Below, in pieces: positions 24,701 through 39,700 of a DNA stretch of 64,000 nt; position 1 is the stretch's first letter, and the number at the start of each line of letters is the position of its first letter. The DNA comes from Hippasteria phrygiana (lineage: Eukaryota; Echinodermata; Asteroidea; Valvatida; Goniasteridae). The position numbers were made by a program, and so were the translations under genes. The notes below the pieces were generated by a model, which searched no databases, was not told the origin of the DNA, and saw only the letters and a program-made list of their open reading frames with translations. The stretch lies in the NCBI GenBank assembly GCA_037893225.1, contig JAZGUH010000771.1, positions 62,001 to 126,000 on the forward strand, read 5' to 3'.

Positions 24701-27700
24701 GCCCGTAATCGCTGCAAGAGAGTTTTAGAGGACGCTAAACAGCAATATGCAAACTGTTGCTGGTTCCATTGCAACACAGCGGCTTGGATCTAGAGACTTT
24801 TGGCGGATTGCCAATAGTGTACTCAACCATAATAAGTCCTCCATTCCTCCTCTCTTTCATGGACCCGAAGTCCTTACTTCTCTTTTGGATAAGGCAAATC
24901 TTTTTGCCAACAATTTCGTGTCTAATTCTACAGTCAACGATGAGGGGCATCAACTTCATGCCTTTCCTTCCCGTACAGATATTGAGGTCCCTGATCCTCT
25001 TATCACCCCCAAGAAGGTTGCCCGTATCATTCAGACCTTGGATGCCTCCAAGGCTACGGGCCCCGACGGAATTCCTGTAATTGTTCTGAAAATGTGTTCA
25101 CCCGAACTATCTATCCTTGCCAAGCTGTACAATATGTGTTTGGCTTATTCAGTTTTTCCTTCATCTTGGAAAGTGGCATCTGTAGTCCCTGTCTTCAAGG
25201 GATCTGGTGAGTGTTCAGAGTCTACTAATTACCGACCTATTAGTCTGCTTCCTGTTATAAGTAAGATCTTTGATTGCTTTATTAATCAACAGCTTCTCAG
25301 TCACCTTCAGGACAAAGACCTTCTTACTGACTGCCAGTATGGCTTTTGCCATTCCCGCTCCACTGGTGATCTGCTGTCCCTCATCACTGATCATTTTAAC
25401 AGGGCTTTGGATATTAGGGGCGAGGCTGGTGTGGTACATGTAGCTCTGGACATAGCCAAGGCTTTTGACAAGGTCTGGCACAAGGGCCTTCTGCACAAGC
25501 TCCAGTCATATGGTGTGTCCAGTAGAATGCCGTCTATAAATCTCTGCTTTCCTTTCCAACCGCAAGTTAAAGGTGGTGCTTGAAGGGCAATCATCTTCTA
25601 CTTGTTCTGTCAATTCCGGTGTACCTCAGGGCTCTGTCCAACCCTCTTTTTGGTTTATATTAATGATTTTCCTGATGTTTTGTCTCAGCTTGCCATGTAT
25701 GCTGATGACTACACTCGACAGTGTTTCTTCCAATTCTTCTAGTACTTCTCCCAATGAAGTGGGTGCTTTACTCAGCAATGACCTGGAGAGTGTGTTGATT
25801 TGGGGGAACGACTGGCTGGTAACCTTCAATGCAAAGAAAACTAAATTGTTGTCTTTGTCTCGATCTAGAGATGATTCATTCCCTTCAATTCATATGGGTC
25901 CCTTGCTTTTACCCGAGGTACATGACCTACGTCTTCTTGGACTTGTAATCTCCCCTAAACTTAGTTGGGAGACATATATCACAGGTATTGCCAAAAGTGC
26001 TTCCATGCGAGATGGTTGTCTTTATCAAGCTCGGGAAATATCTACCTCCTGATGCTATCCTTTACCTTTATAAGACAACTATACGTCCACTTATGGAGTA
26101 CCGTTCCCACATCTGGGCTGGTGCTTCTGCTTGTCACTTATCTTTACTAGATAGAATACAGAAGCGCATTGTAAATTTGGTTGGAGAAGAGTTGAGCTCA
26201 TCTTTACAATCACTTTCTCACCGGAGATTTGTTGCTACTCTGAGTCTGTTCTATAGGTATTTTCATGGTAAATGCTCCATCGGCTTGTCCAGCTTGGTTC
26301 CTCCAGTCAGGGTATTTGAGCGTGAAACTCGGCTCTCCACCAATATACCCTGACTGTACCTAGATGTAGAACGAAAAGCTATGTCAATAGCTTTTTTCCC
26401 TCGTTCTGTATCTCTGTGGAACTCTTTGCCTGGTGCATGTTTCCCTTCATCTTTAATATGATCTCTCCTGTTTCAAGAGGAATGTTTATTCCTATCTCTT
26501 CCATCTTTGATTTCCTTTTCCTTGTAGCTCCATACCTTGAGTGGCTTTTGGCCTTGTTTGGGGCGATCTTGCATTAAAAAAAAAATCTCTCATGTTATTC
26601 CTGAGAAAAAGTACTTTAAAAAAGCCCAGGAAATGCTCAAAAATGCACCAGAGAGCATCTAAAGTCCAAAATTTTTAGGGGGCCCTTAGGCGGGCCCCTA
26701 AACCCCACGCCATGGCTTCGCAAATTGTCAGTCAACCACAAATGAAATCCCCCACTTTTGAAAAATCCTGGGGGAGAACCCCGTCTTTGGAAAAGATTCC
26801 CTACAAAAAAGAAGAAGAAGAAGAAGAAGTATCCACTTTTTAAAGGTATAACTGGAACTTAGCAGATCTGGTGAAATTAGATCTGACAGATTTGATTACA
26901 AATGCAGCCAACTAATTGAGAATATTGATCCGTATACATGGATGTATGGCCGTGTGCACACTCAGCCAACCAAATCGGCTAATATTGCTGCCGTATCCAA
27001 CCAGAACAGATCAAGGGGAATTGTCTGGTAGCCACCTGGGACTGCACACTAATCCATCCCAGCTCTTATTCCAGTGACACCTAAGAGCCGGCCCGACGAT
27101 TGGTCACGTTCGATTAAATGCCATAATCGCGCTGGAAAATACATTACCCCCGTAGACTGCATGCTCATGGATGCGCATCATTACAACTGATGGTAATGAC
27201 AGGCCGCCCCGCAATCAGGATCCCTCGTCAGACTTGTTCCAATGGTCTAACCAGGGCAGCTGGCCCTCATGAATAATGCATGGCTACCACGTGACCACAA
27301 ATCTGCTGTCCTCTGATGCTATTACAAACCAGAGGGGGAAAGCACTTATCGGTCTGCAGATATCGGTCTGCTCCACCATGGCATGCACTTGTGCTTCTTT
27401 CTCCCCTCTAAAAAAAAAAAAAAGGAAATCTGGGCTGTGGATGAATATGCAATCACACTGAAGGGGGGGGGGGAACCAAAAAATAAGAGAGCTCATGTAA
27501 TATTCAGGAAGACGGCTGGAGAGTAATTGGCATGGATGTGCGTGTTCGTGTAGTAGGGTGACGTGGGTCTAGGTTTGCACTGCACGTCTTAATGGTGCTT
27601 GAACGTCAATCAAGCTATCTTTGTACGCAGGGTGTACATACTCGGCATCCATGAAGCACTCTTACGGCAAGCCATCTCAAGGGCCGTGGCTACACTATGA

Positions 27701-30700
27701 AAACACAATGTCGCTGATACACACTATATATGTATGCTCGCTCCAAGGCGGTCACGGAACATGTCGTCCTGCCTACAGCCCGAGTGCGCCTCCAATCAGA
27801 CTCCGAGACCAGTGCGTGTCAGTGTTGACACTGGCCCGTTCCACACAGAGGCGCTGCAGAGGGTACGAGAAATTTCACCGCCATTTCGCACGGCTGTACG
27901 CAGGGGAGGAGAAACAGGACGAGTCTGGTTACAAATGGGAACTGGCAGGAGCGGGATTTTAACCTGTGACCTCCGGAATACCGTACCAGTGCTCTACCAA
28001 CTGAGCTATCTTGCCCTACATGTATGTTGTCATCGTCTTTGTTCGGGTGCGCTACTCAAAAGTCATAAACCCATAATGCCACACAGCCAGAGATCACACC
28101 CAATTTTACGATACAACCTGGGAAGCGACATTGAGACAAATTATAGAGACAAACAAGCAATAATGAGACAAACTCTACACACCTACGAGGACCAATAAAA
28201 TCCGCTTCGTTTTTTCACTAATATTGAAAAGACAAAAACAGAAACCTCAAAAAACAAATGTTCCTTTTATCCATGACCAAAAAACAAGTAGCAATGTCTG
28301 CACACTTGCTACATCTGCCACTATGACTGCTTTTCATGGTCTCTGTTGCAACAAACAACAGTTTTGGGTTCCTCACCATACAGTAAGAGCATGATGCCCC
28401 ATAAAGCAAGTCCTAAAGGAAATCCCAAACACCAGCCACAAAGAAAGCATGGTAGAATGAACACTCAACATCAGCAAATAAAGGGCAAAAAGTACACGCA
28501 CGAGAACGGAAGTCGTCAAATAAATTACCTGGTCGGTGGCTAAATATTCTAATCTTGAGCCGGGAATGGATACAGGCACCCTTACAATTTTTTAATTTGG
28601 TTCCATTTTGGATTTTGCACTCTGCCTAAAGCAAATCAGATCTTCGGTTAAAAAGGTACGATGAAGCATGATATAGAGTTGACCACACAGTTGCAGGCAG
28701 TGTTCATACATGTACTTTGTGTAATTCAACATAGGAAGTAACTAATCTGTGAAAGTTTGAAACTTTGAGCTCAGTCCATCAACACGAAAAAAATAGTGAA
28801 AAACCGTCTTGTGTTTAACAGTAATTTTGTGCACATTCAGATGTGCTTATTTTCGATTGTCCAAAACGGCATTTTGGGAGGTTTTCATTTACAATATTTT
28901 ATGACAGAAATGTTTCTCAGGAGGATTGATGCCAGTAATATCTTTCTAAACAAAACAGTAAGCTTTCAGATTGAAACTAATCAGTCATTTTTGATCATCA
29001 CCAAAGCTGTATCATACAATGTATATTTAACTGTTATTCAGTTTAAAGTCTGTGTTGCCAGTAGTTGTCCCGGCAGAACTGCACACATTTTTTGGATAAA
29101 TCACATGAGGGCTAAGCACTCGGAATGGGCCATGTGCTCTTCAATAAAAAAAAAAATACTAGCACAAGACAGCTTCTTAAACCTGACCTTTATCCGGACT
29201 GTATTAAATGAGCATGACTAATTGAATTTTCCAGCCGAGCACCTGACATCTACATACAACTGCAACCTTATTCTCTTAAAAGAGATTTAATTTGTACAAG
29301 ATTTGTCAAAAATAGTCACATCAGATAACCCATGTTTCCTCCACCCCAGACAAAATTCCAGGGACTGTCTCCTGCCCACAGCGTACAATGTACAGTGCTT
29401 GTTTTCTGATTAACCAAATGAAATACTGACAAGAGACGAGCGAGTACCCTCTCCCCCCCAACTGCTCAGATTTCTTAATTTAATTACCCACATGGGCCAC
29501 CTTGGATCTATAATAAGGTCAACCTTAATCCCTGAATGTCTGCATATTTCGTCGAGATAAATAGGGCAATACAAGCTCCCCCCCAAAAAGCACCAAACAA
29601 ACAAACAAACAAACAAACAAAATCCAAAAAACACTGCTGCAAAATACCGTGATTTATGATTGAGATAACTCTTCGCAAACTGAAAGGCCATGTTTGACAT
29701 ACACAATAAGTGTCAAGGACTATGTTTGTACGAGGATATATGCATGGGATTCAAATATTGGTTTTGCAATATTGGTTTGGGAAGGGACATGCTACTTTGA
29801 CGAGTTAACAGGCCTTGCCAGAGATGTATTAGAGTCCATCCCAAGTTCCTGCAAGTCCCTGCAAGTCCATCACAAGCCCTCCAATCCTAATTCCAATCAC
29901 AAGCTATTTAAATGAGCTTTGACAAAGGCATTCCTTTGTCATTGTTCATCCAGTTACTTGTGACCGGCTTTATGAAAGGACTTCTGACTGGACTTACGAA
30001 AGGACTTGTGAAAGGACTTGTAGGGAATCCAGTACAACTCTGGGCCTTGCTTCTCCCTAACCTGATAAATAAATCCACATCTGACATGATCAACATGCAA
30101 GCCTTCATACCGATGACAACATTCAATGGAATGGATCAAAACAATTTCAGGTTTTTTTTTTTTCAACTAAGTTATGAGAACTACTCAAACCTGCCTGACA
30201 TGTCAGCCTCCACATTTAACCGAAAGAAATTCAACAACATAAAGCATCAGGCCGTAACCTTTGGGCCCCATTTAGAATACAGCTTTCTTGGCTTGTTGTG
30301 TCAAGTTCCGGGCATGCTCAGACTCTGGCTGAGCCGGCAGTACAAGTATACCTTCCTGGTTATCACAACTACCACACTTCACCACCTCTGCATATTGCTC
30401 ACCGACCCTGGCGCTCTGATTGAATTGGGTCAGTGGCTGACAGGAGCGGTGCGCGTTCTGCCGTCCCACTGCGGATGACAGCCAATGTAATTACAGAAAT
30501 CTTGGCGATAGGGGAAATCGTCAGGGGCCTCCCGGATCAATTGAAGGGGGGGGGGGGGGGGGGGAGATGGGAAGGGGACAGAAGAAGGTGGGTAGAAATC
30601 AACGCTAGCACTACTGACAGAAGAGGAGAGCCTGTGATTGGATGAGTGGGACCAATTTGTGTACACATAGATTGGAAGTGGGGAAATGCTGACACATTCC

Positions 30701-33700
30701 GGAAATTCAGGACAAGCTGGTTTCAACTTCACCATACACAAGGAAACCCCCAATTAAAAAAAAAAAAAATTATAATCAATTGGCAAATAAATAAAACTAA
30801 AGTATGAACAAATTTTTTTTATAATAATAATACCAATAAATAACCAATAAATTATTGTAACAAATAATATTAATAACGAATAATAAAGATGCATTATCCG
30901 TACTCGTAAGAGAATAGATTCCTTTCTTCTTAAAAATACATATCAAAGAATGGTTACTTTTTTGAATATTTAGAAGAAAAAAACTGACTAGACTCTGAAT
31001 GTCTCAATATTTCGGCATTTTTTTTTCAGCCACTACATTTCGGGAGACAAGAATCAATCAGATCCAAGTTTAACAATAAGCATGATGACATGACAACAAA
31101 GTGAGATTACTATCCTACACACTAAATAATGATTTAGCAGGCAGAGCTGGGTCTGCAGACCATGCACACCACGAAGGAATACAACCGGCTGTAATGTTTG
31201 TTTGCTATCAAAGTCTATAACAAATTGCCTGATCTAACAGCCCCACATTATGGAAACCAGTTCATGCCTCTTCTATCTTTATGAAGAACACAAATGTGAT
31301 GCGCGATCAAGCAAAACCAGTCGGAACTCGGCAATCCTTGTTTTGACATATGGACCAAAATATGTTAGTACATGTATAGCTATAGGGGAAAAATCAAAAT
31401 TGATTTAAAAAACAAAAGGGAAAAACATTCTTCTTTCACATGAAAATATGACATGTATTATGTTTTTTTCTTTTTAATGTGCCGGTGTTCAAATATTTGT
31501 AACTTTTTAACGAAAGGTCGTATTCACATGGGGTTTTCACTACTATATGGAGCTTGAAGTACGCTACAAATGAATATGTAAAAAATCCCCAAAAATTGAC
31601 CAGGGCCTAATTCAGACTGATTTTGCTTGATCGCATCACAAATGTTCAAGTACATATTTGTTTGCCGATATTTTGTGTAAACCATACACTGGAGTATAAA
31701 GCTTTCATAAATTTGGTGGTGTTGAAATTACTATCATAGGAAACTGGTTTCTTACCTGTTTGTGCATTTCCACATTCAGCCCGTAGGACATTTCATAATA
31801 CTGTACATTAAATGAAAAAAAGGAAAAAGTTTTCAAAAACATACAGAGATGATGATGCTTCTCTAGTGACTGACACAAAGAGTCAATAGGCCCCCCCCCC
31901 CCTATTGAATAATGTTTCCATTTCATAAATGTCCTTTTTTTGAATTTGTGATAATCTGGAAATTCCATGTCAAACTTCAGATTGATAGAACACAAACAGC
32001 TGTTGAAAACTGCTCCCACAAAATTTTCTGCCAATCGACTGACAGATTTTCCTCACAAAATGTTTAGAATTGAAATATTTTGTGAAGAATTTGCTACTTG
32101 TTCAGTGCGCACACTAGAAGATTTCACACTATGGACATCTAACAAAAACAAACAAACGGTGTACTAACAACTTGGCACGAAATCCATTGTTACTAGTTCA
32201 CAGTGTCATTTGCCCTAAAAGTACAATAATCACATGAAAGAACATGCCATTTTATATTCAAAAGGGAAACGGATACACTTTGTCAATGTCAAATGAAAGG
32301 TCTTCTGTTGAAAATTGCACCATTTTCTACTTTGAAAACAAAACTGCTAGAAGTGAGATATAAAATTATAATCCTACATAAAGCTATGATGTCCTCAAAG
32401 ATTCTAAATATTCTAAATAAACATTCTAAATATAAGCAACAAAAAAGCAAAAATCTTTGGTCCAAAATTCAAAATCTATATTTAAAGAGCAACTCCAATG
32501 ATTCCCAAATTTTCTTAGGTTTCAATTTTATTGAGAAGAGACAGATGTCAAAATCCCTCTGTTTGACCCGAGTTTTTGTGTTAAAAAATGCATTTTTGTA
32601 GTCTTTTCTTCAGTGAGTCCGTTCTGGTTTCGTAAAAACGAGCGTGACATCAGAGCTGATTTACATCTAATGATTATTCATTTCTGTGACGTGGAACTGT
32701 TGAGCATGCAATGCGATGCTAGTGCGTGCAATACAGATTGGTAAGATTTGTATGAAGAATAAAACTCCATATATGTTATGGTCGTTTTTGTGTTTGTTGC
32801 CCTTTAATGTACTGCTTTCATTGGGTCGTTTGTGTTCCTACATGTATCTCCATGGTATACATGTTGGCAATTACTACTGAGTACTGTACATGTAACGTTG
32901 TACGTATAGTCGAGGCGGAACAAGCCTGCGCTATGCGACGGGTACCATTTTTCTTGTTTTCTACGGCATGACGTCCCGCCATAACAGCATCGCCAGCGGT
33001 CAATTTGTGGACATTTTTCATGAGACGCAAAACAAGAATATATTTTTACTGAATGAGTTATTTATCATCTATATTTAACACAATAACATTTAATTTCAAT
33101 ATTTTGTAATCGTTGGAGTTGCCCTTTAAAAGGTACATCATTTGCAAACATAAAAAAACAAACTACTGAATTATTATGAAATACCGTACTAGACTGAAGT
33201 AAATAGCAGTGTCAAGCATCCTGTGAACTAATAGCACCCAGTGTGCTGTCGTTTTGAAGAATTTAAGTAAAAATTTATATCGTTTTCCAACGATTGTCGG
33301 CCGACAGTCGTTGGAAATAGTCTAGTTCCCCGACCTGATAATTTGCTGACTATTTAAATTGCTCTGTGTTGTATAAAGTATGGTCAGGGAACCAGACTAC
33401 TAGAACAGAATTTCTTTTCTGTTTTCTCAGAATCTATGCACACAAACCTTTGAACAGGTCAGTGTTACAGTATACAAATAATGAATGTTTATGAGTGCAA
33501 TGGTAAGAATAATTTCATGAGGTGACAGATGGAATGTTCCATCACACGAGGCGAAGCCGAATGGAATGGGACAATCCATCTGTCACCGATTGACATTATT
33601 CTTACCATTGCACGAATGTGAAACATTCATTATTTGTTTTATACAACGCCCAAATAAATCCTCGTCAGATTGCATGCATGGATACTTTTGTGTCCAACAT

Positions 33701-36700
33701 GCCTTTTTCCCTTCTCAGTTCCGCATAAAACCGCGACAAAAAGTTCTGAATCAGCTAAAGCTTCAATTGTTGTCACTGCATGTGTTGCAAATTCCTCTAA
33801 TCGTTTGACTGCATATTCAATTTGTCTCTGTGTTCAGAGTCCGCATCACCTACGAATTCCGATGTTTTATTGTCTGTTGGGAGAACAAACGGTGATTCGG
33901 GAACATCGTCCGCTATTTTGTGTGAATGACAGCCGTGGGGTAGCGCCACCAATAGTGACCGTGAAATTAGGGAAGTTCTATCAAATGCGTACCATTTGAT
34001 AGAACTTTGCGATGGGACGAATAATTCAATGCACGTGATCGACGATCCTCCAATCAGATGACAGGGATTTATTCACGTGTTGTATAATATTTGCTAGCAT
34101 GCTATAAAATACTAACCCCAAAATCCATTTATTTTTGAAAATTACAGCAAAAGCAAATAGTGTACATTACCCTTAATTACAACCCTCCTATGCAAACATA
34201 CATTCTGAGCCATGTTGTTGTATGGGTCAAAATCAGTCAAAGTGATTGTTTTTTACCCTCCTGCCATAGTACAAAACCACATGTAATCTGATCATGTCTG
34301 GGTAAAAATATAGCAGGGGAGGTGGAAGGAAATTTTGACTGATTTTGACCTTTTAAATATTAGGAGGGTTTTAAAGGGTGGCTGCTATGGAATTTTTATT
34401 GTATATATAGTGTTTGTATTTTTTTTATTTCACGTAAGCATTTGAAAATAATTGTTTTAAGGCGGGAGGGGGTCAGCCCCACCCATCAAGTGGTAACGCC
34501 GATGTGACGTCATCCCGGGAACCCGGCTGGCTGGCCGGCCATGACTCGACATGTACATGTAGTATACCGAGCGTGCGTTGCATTGACATGCACGTGTGTT
34601 TTCGCTGTGTCGTGGAAAGCTTTCAGTGTTTTGCGAATGTTTTTCGTCGATAATATTATGTCGTGTTGCTGCTGGATTCAGCAACACCACTAAGGATGGT
34701 GTCAGTCTTCACCTCTTTCCAGTAGAACCGAAATACTGTCGTATTTGGACTCAGAGAGTGTTATTTAGCCCAGCAAGTCTTTCACCGCGTTCCGCATCGG
34801 GAGTCCGATTCGGAGTCTTCAGTAGTTTCGCTGTTACTCTCACCTTCTGGCTCATACATGTACGGAAGAGCTCCAAGATCCTCATCTTCCTCGCCCCAAT
34901 AATGTTCCGAAGAAATGTCTGAATCAACAAGTCTAAAATCGACACTTGATTGTCAGATTCAGATCCAAAAGATTCTGTTTGAAGATTTTAACGCGACGAG
35001 AAATGTTTCCCTGGTCCCTTCATCCAAAGCTATTTATTTGCGCGTGGCTGGTTCCCTCAACAACGGCATACATCCACACGTACACACCCACACTGATCAA
35101 ACTACTCTTGCTGAGTTTCTGTGTTCCCGAGATGACGTCACGCAATTAGGGGCGCGGAAACAATAGAGAAAGGGGGGAACTTTATTCCGGGAAAATTAAA
35201 CACCAAAAATGGGCAGAAACACGGAAAACACATTTTATTCAGATTTCTTATATTGTAAAAATTAATTTTTTTGTACAATTTCATTGCAGCCACCCTTTAA
35301 AGATCTACATGTACATGTACATGTACATTGTACAGTCCGTGCTCTTCAACAGATTTGGATTGTTTCTTCGCAGTACCTTCTTTTTACAATTATATTTGAA
35401 CGAAAAGACCTACTTTTTGCTTTTATTCTTGGTTGCTTTTGGACATCTACATCACAAAGATACGCCCAAATTATTGTGGGATTACAAATAATCCAATATT
35501 CGTAATGTAATTATTTGATAACTAAATGTGGGTGGATTTGTTTGTTTGAAACTCATTAAAAAGTGAGTCACTTGTGTATAACTACAAAAATAGCAATTAA
35601 ACAATTGGGGGGGGGGGGGGGGGGTTGTAACTAAAAAAGAGTAAAGATACACACATCTTTAAATTGTAAACAAACCAAACAAATCAATTACCCCCAAAAC
35701 ACCTCGGACAGAGTTACTTATAGCCAAACCACATGTAGATAAAATATATGCTTAATACATTACGACAGTTAATAGCTTGAATTAAGGGGAGGAAAAGCCG
35801 CTTCAGTGTATTCTAGTCATCAAAAGATTTCTTCTTTTTTCAAATTAATAAATTGTCAACTTTAATTCTATTCTACATGTGGTAATAACTCGTTTTCACA
35901 CCAGCTGTCGGTATACTGTGTTTAGTGTTTGCACATTGAGTTTGGAAATAATGGGAATTTCTCAACCATATTATTAGTGCCATAAAGCAGGCTGGCCATG
36001 CCACAATACTGCCGTTTTGCAATATGATGGTACATGTAGACCTGTGTATTCAAAATTCATTTCATGGTCGACTTCCTCCTTGCTTGATGAAAATTGCTGA
36101 CTATGTGCCTTTGCTTTCCAGATTAATGCTTGAACTGTGCAATTAAATTTATTGCTTTTCTTCTTTACTTTTTCATAACTGGCTGTACTGGGTAACAAGT
36201 GTGCAAACATGCACTGTGTGTGCAGTTGACATTAACTGTTTTCTGTGTCGCTTGCCCACTGAGCGATCTGTTCTCCATTAATTTTAATTAAGCATGGATA
36301 TTCTATGCAAAGCACCCTGGCCAAACTACTCCTCAGAATTTGTTTACCTCGGTACATATTTTTACAGCTGGTGGGTTTATAGATTTTGAAGTTTGTTGAA
36401 TTTTGTTTACCTCGGTACATATTTTTACAGCTGGTGGGTTTATAGATTTTGAAGTTTGTTGAATTTTGGCTGTGTTGGCTTTCAGCCCACTGATTGGAAA
36501 AGGGTGAATTTATGATGTGGGTACTCGTTAATTTTGAGATGGACATGTGCATGATGTGACTTTTAAATGAACAAAGTCTTTTGCTATTCCAGACATTGCA
36601 TTCATAGCACAGCATGCTCAGTGCTTTCCAAGTACATGTAACTGAGATTAAAAAGAAACAAAAAGACACGGCACAGCACTACTTGGGTGGGGCTCAGGGC

Positions 36701-39700
36701 CACTACATGTACCTCCCACTATAAAACATCTCTTTCACGTACACATCTTTTTCCAACTTTTGGACTTGGGATCACCCTGTTTAACCAGTTCGCGTCGGAG
36801 GACGTGTTCACACGATCTGGCTGTTTTTATACACGGGCATGGTTGACGGGTAAAAACGTCAAAGCTTGCCTCGACTCACCTCCGGGTGACGTCTCAACAT
36901 GCTAATCCCTCATTTGTTTTGTACGCACACACAACGTCCGAGAAGTCTGTAGAGGCGGACCGGGTGTTGAACTTGAACTTGGCCGCTGTGTACGGCCAGT
37001 TCTACAATTTACGCTCCGGTGGGCGCACCCGGAGTATTGAAATATATGAGGTTTCGGCAAGAAATATTGTACAAATACTGTTGAAATGACTCTTGCAAAT
37101 CAGTATTTGTGGCATTTGGCTGTATATCAGAAGTTGGCTGCTATATTTTGCCTTTTTGGAAAACAGAAATTTTCGGCAAAACAAATACCGGCGCGAACTG
37201 GTTAACCCAGTAAAACTCAACCCACCCTTACAACTTGAAGACAACTGCATTTAGGATGTTGATTGCTGAGAGAAGTCTGCGTCATTTTGTAGTTTTATGT
37301 AGATTGCATATTGTAAAATAAAACGGCAAAATATTTCTTTGGAGAGCTATTTTTTATCAAGTGCCCTCTAGCCCGCTGGCGCCATTTGTCTAAAAGTCGT
37401 TGCTGCGGGCAGCAAACAAATCTGACGTCATAGGACAAACTCACCTTTTGTGTCTAGCACTAGGCACAAAAGGGGAGTTCCTGTTTTGACGTCAGATTTG
37501 TTTGCTGCCCGCAGTGACGACTTTTAGACAAATGGCACCAGCGGGCTATGCTGCACTAAAGGGGGCATGATAAAAATAGCTCTTAAAAGTCACTTTTTTT
37601 TTATTTCATGGCAGAAACAATTTGCCGTTTTATTTTACAATATACAATCTACATAAAACTACAAAATGACGCAGACTTCTCTCAGCAATCAACATCCTCT
37701 TTACATACAACAGCTGGAGAACAAAAGCACTTTTTCTTTTACTATTCCAATCTACAAGATTCAAAAGAAAAAATGTGCCTACTTGTGGGTTTTTGTGGGA
37801 TTCAGCAGGATAAGGGATGTACAAAAAAACTGACCTTCCATTCAATGGATTCTAAATTGTTCATGAAATTCTGAACTGGGCATTTTTATGCCACCATGTA
37901 ATACACTGTTAAATATGCCTGGAGTGGGAAGGTTATTGCTAGCCATAAAGTGCATTGGTCAGGGTCCTTTTTTACAGGCATACAAATTAAACAGTTGGGG
38001 GAATAAAACTAATTCGCATTGAATTAACTCTGACTTACCATAACATAATGCCGCTGCATTTCTGTCTTTTCCTGTGCCAGCTTTTCACATTCCATTTTCA
38101 GACTGGATAAAACAAGAATCGGAAAATATTTCAACAATAATCACCAGCACTGAACCACAGTTACAACTGAGACAGGCCTCCCGAATAATGATTATGATTT
38201 GTGTCCCCGTCCCCCTCCCCCCTCCCCCCCCCCCCCAGCCAGTTTCTCACTTTTGGTTTTAGAGTTGGACAATGTTTCTAAAATAATCACCACAGTTTGA
38301 ACGCTTATAAATTGGGAATATGTCCTGCATAATGATTAGCATCATGTGAATTAAACCTTGGACATGCAATCATACATCACAAATATGTGACAATACAAAC
38401 CATGACCATCTCAAGTGCAAACTGTTCTCATGAATATTCATACAGTCACCTCCCAGTAGCCCCTCCCCCTGGCCCCATGCAGGCAGGGAATTGGTCAAAT
38501 TACCAATCAGTGACTCAGCCAGCCCTGGTTTAAACCCCCTGGGGCCCCACCATGTTTATTATTACTGGGAACGCTCTCCCTCAATGATTTGTAAATGGCT
38601 AGTTGTAAATTTCATCTGACATTCCTTGACCATTTGATATGCCACATGTGGCTATGCAGCCCTAAAAAAAAAGGAACAAAATTGTTTATGGGTCTCATAT
38701 TCAAGCCTAAAAAAAGACTACAGCAACCATATTCATTTCAGGGAAAGAAAAGGGAATTTTTCCCCACTTTATATGAGTGGGTGAGGCACACTATTGTAAT
38801 TTGAAAGGTGTGCAACGATAGCAACCAATACAAATCAGGGTATTTATGTGACCATAAAGGAAAGGAGTGTGGCCACTGTAGGGAAAAAAATAATCCTGTG
38901 TACAGAGTACATGTACTTATAAAAATAGAAACTACACCTGACTTGTGTAATTTCTATCAAGTATCATTAAAATTGACTTCACACACTATTTGTTACTTGT
39001 TTGGCAGGTACTTTGCTTTACACAATCACTCTTGGAGATAGAAGGCATTAAAGAATGTGTCTGGAATTGCAAAATCTTATACATGTCACTGCGCTATGTA
39101 ACAGGGACACAAACAATTTCACACTTTTGGACCCCAAATGTATGGAATGACCCGCATACGTTTGAAAGAGAGAGGTACATAAGGATCTTTAACTGGGTGG
39201 AGGATCAGGGTTTAGAGACAAATACTAAAACCTTTCTTTTGACTTCAGCCTTGTGTGGCAGGTTCCTTGGCTGGGTAAACACCCTCATCAATCAAACTTT
39301 TCACACCGGTTGTCATTATTTTCAAGTGATGTATTGATTGGCATGCAAGCGTACCCTGGCTAAATCTTTTTGATCAACTCCATTAACTCGTTGGCAGGTA
39401 TTAAGAAAAAAAATCTGAAATATCCGCCCAGTGCCCGTTACAGAAATATTTAAAATGTATAGGAAAATATGAGATTGTTCCTTGCAACATTACCAAATTC
39501 CAAAAATGTCTTTCTTTGACATGGTTTTTCTCTTTAAATGACATAAAACGTAAGGTTGGCATAATTTTTATTGGTACTGAACTCCCATTGCAAACTAACA
39601 GTGTGGTTAGTGTTAGATGGGTTACTGGGTCAGGTATTTACACTGTAAATTTACATCAACTGACAGGCTGTTTACCATTAGACCACCACCAGACATTGCT

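Noticed and set aside
27945..28016. Functional tRNA gene on the minus strand
   Set aside because: The anticodon and T arms do not pair properly and the B box is degenerate; better explained as a SINE head.
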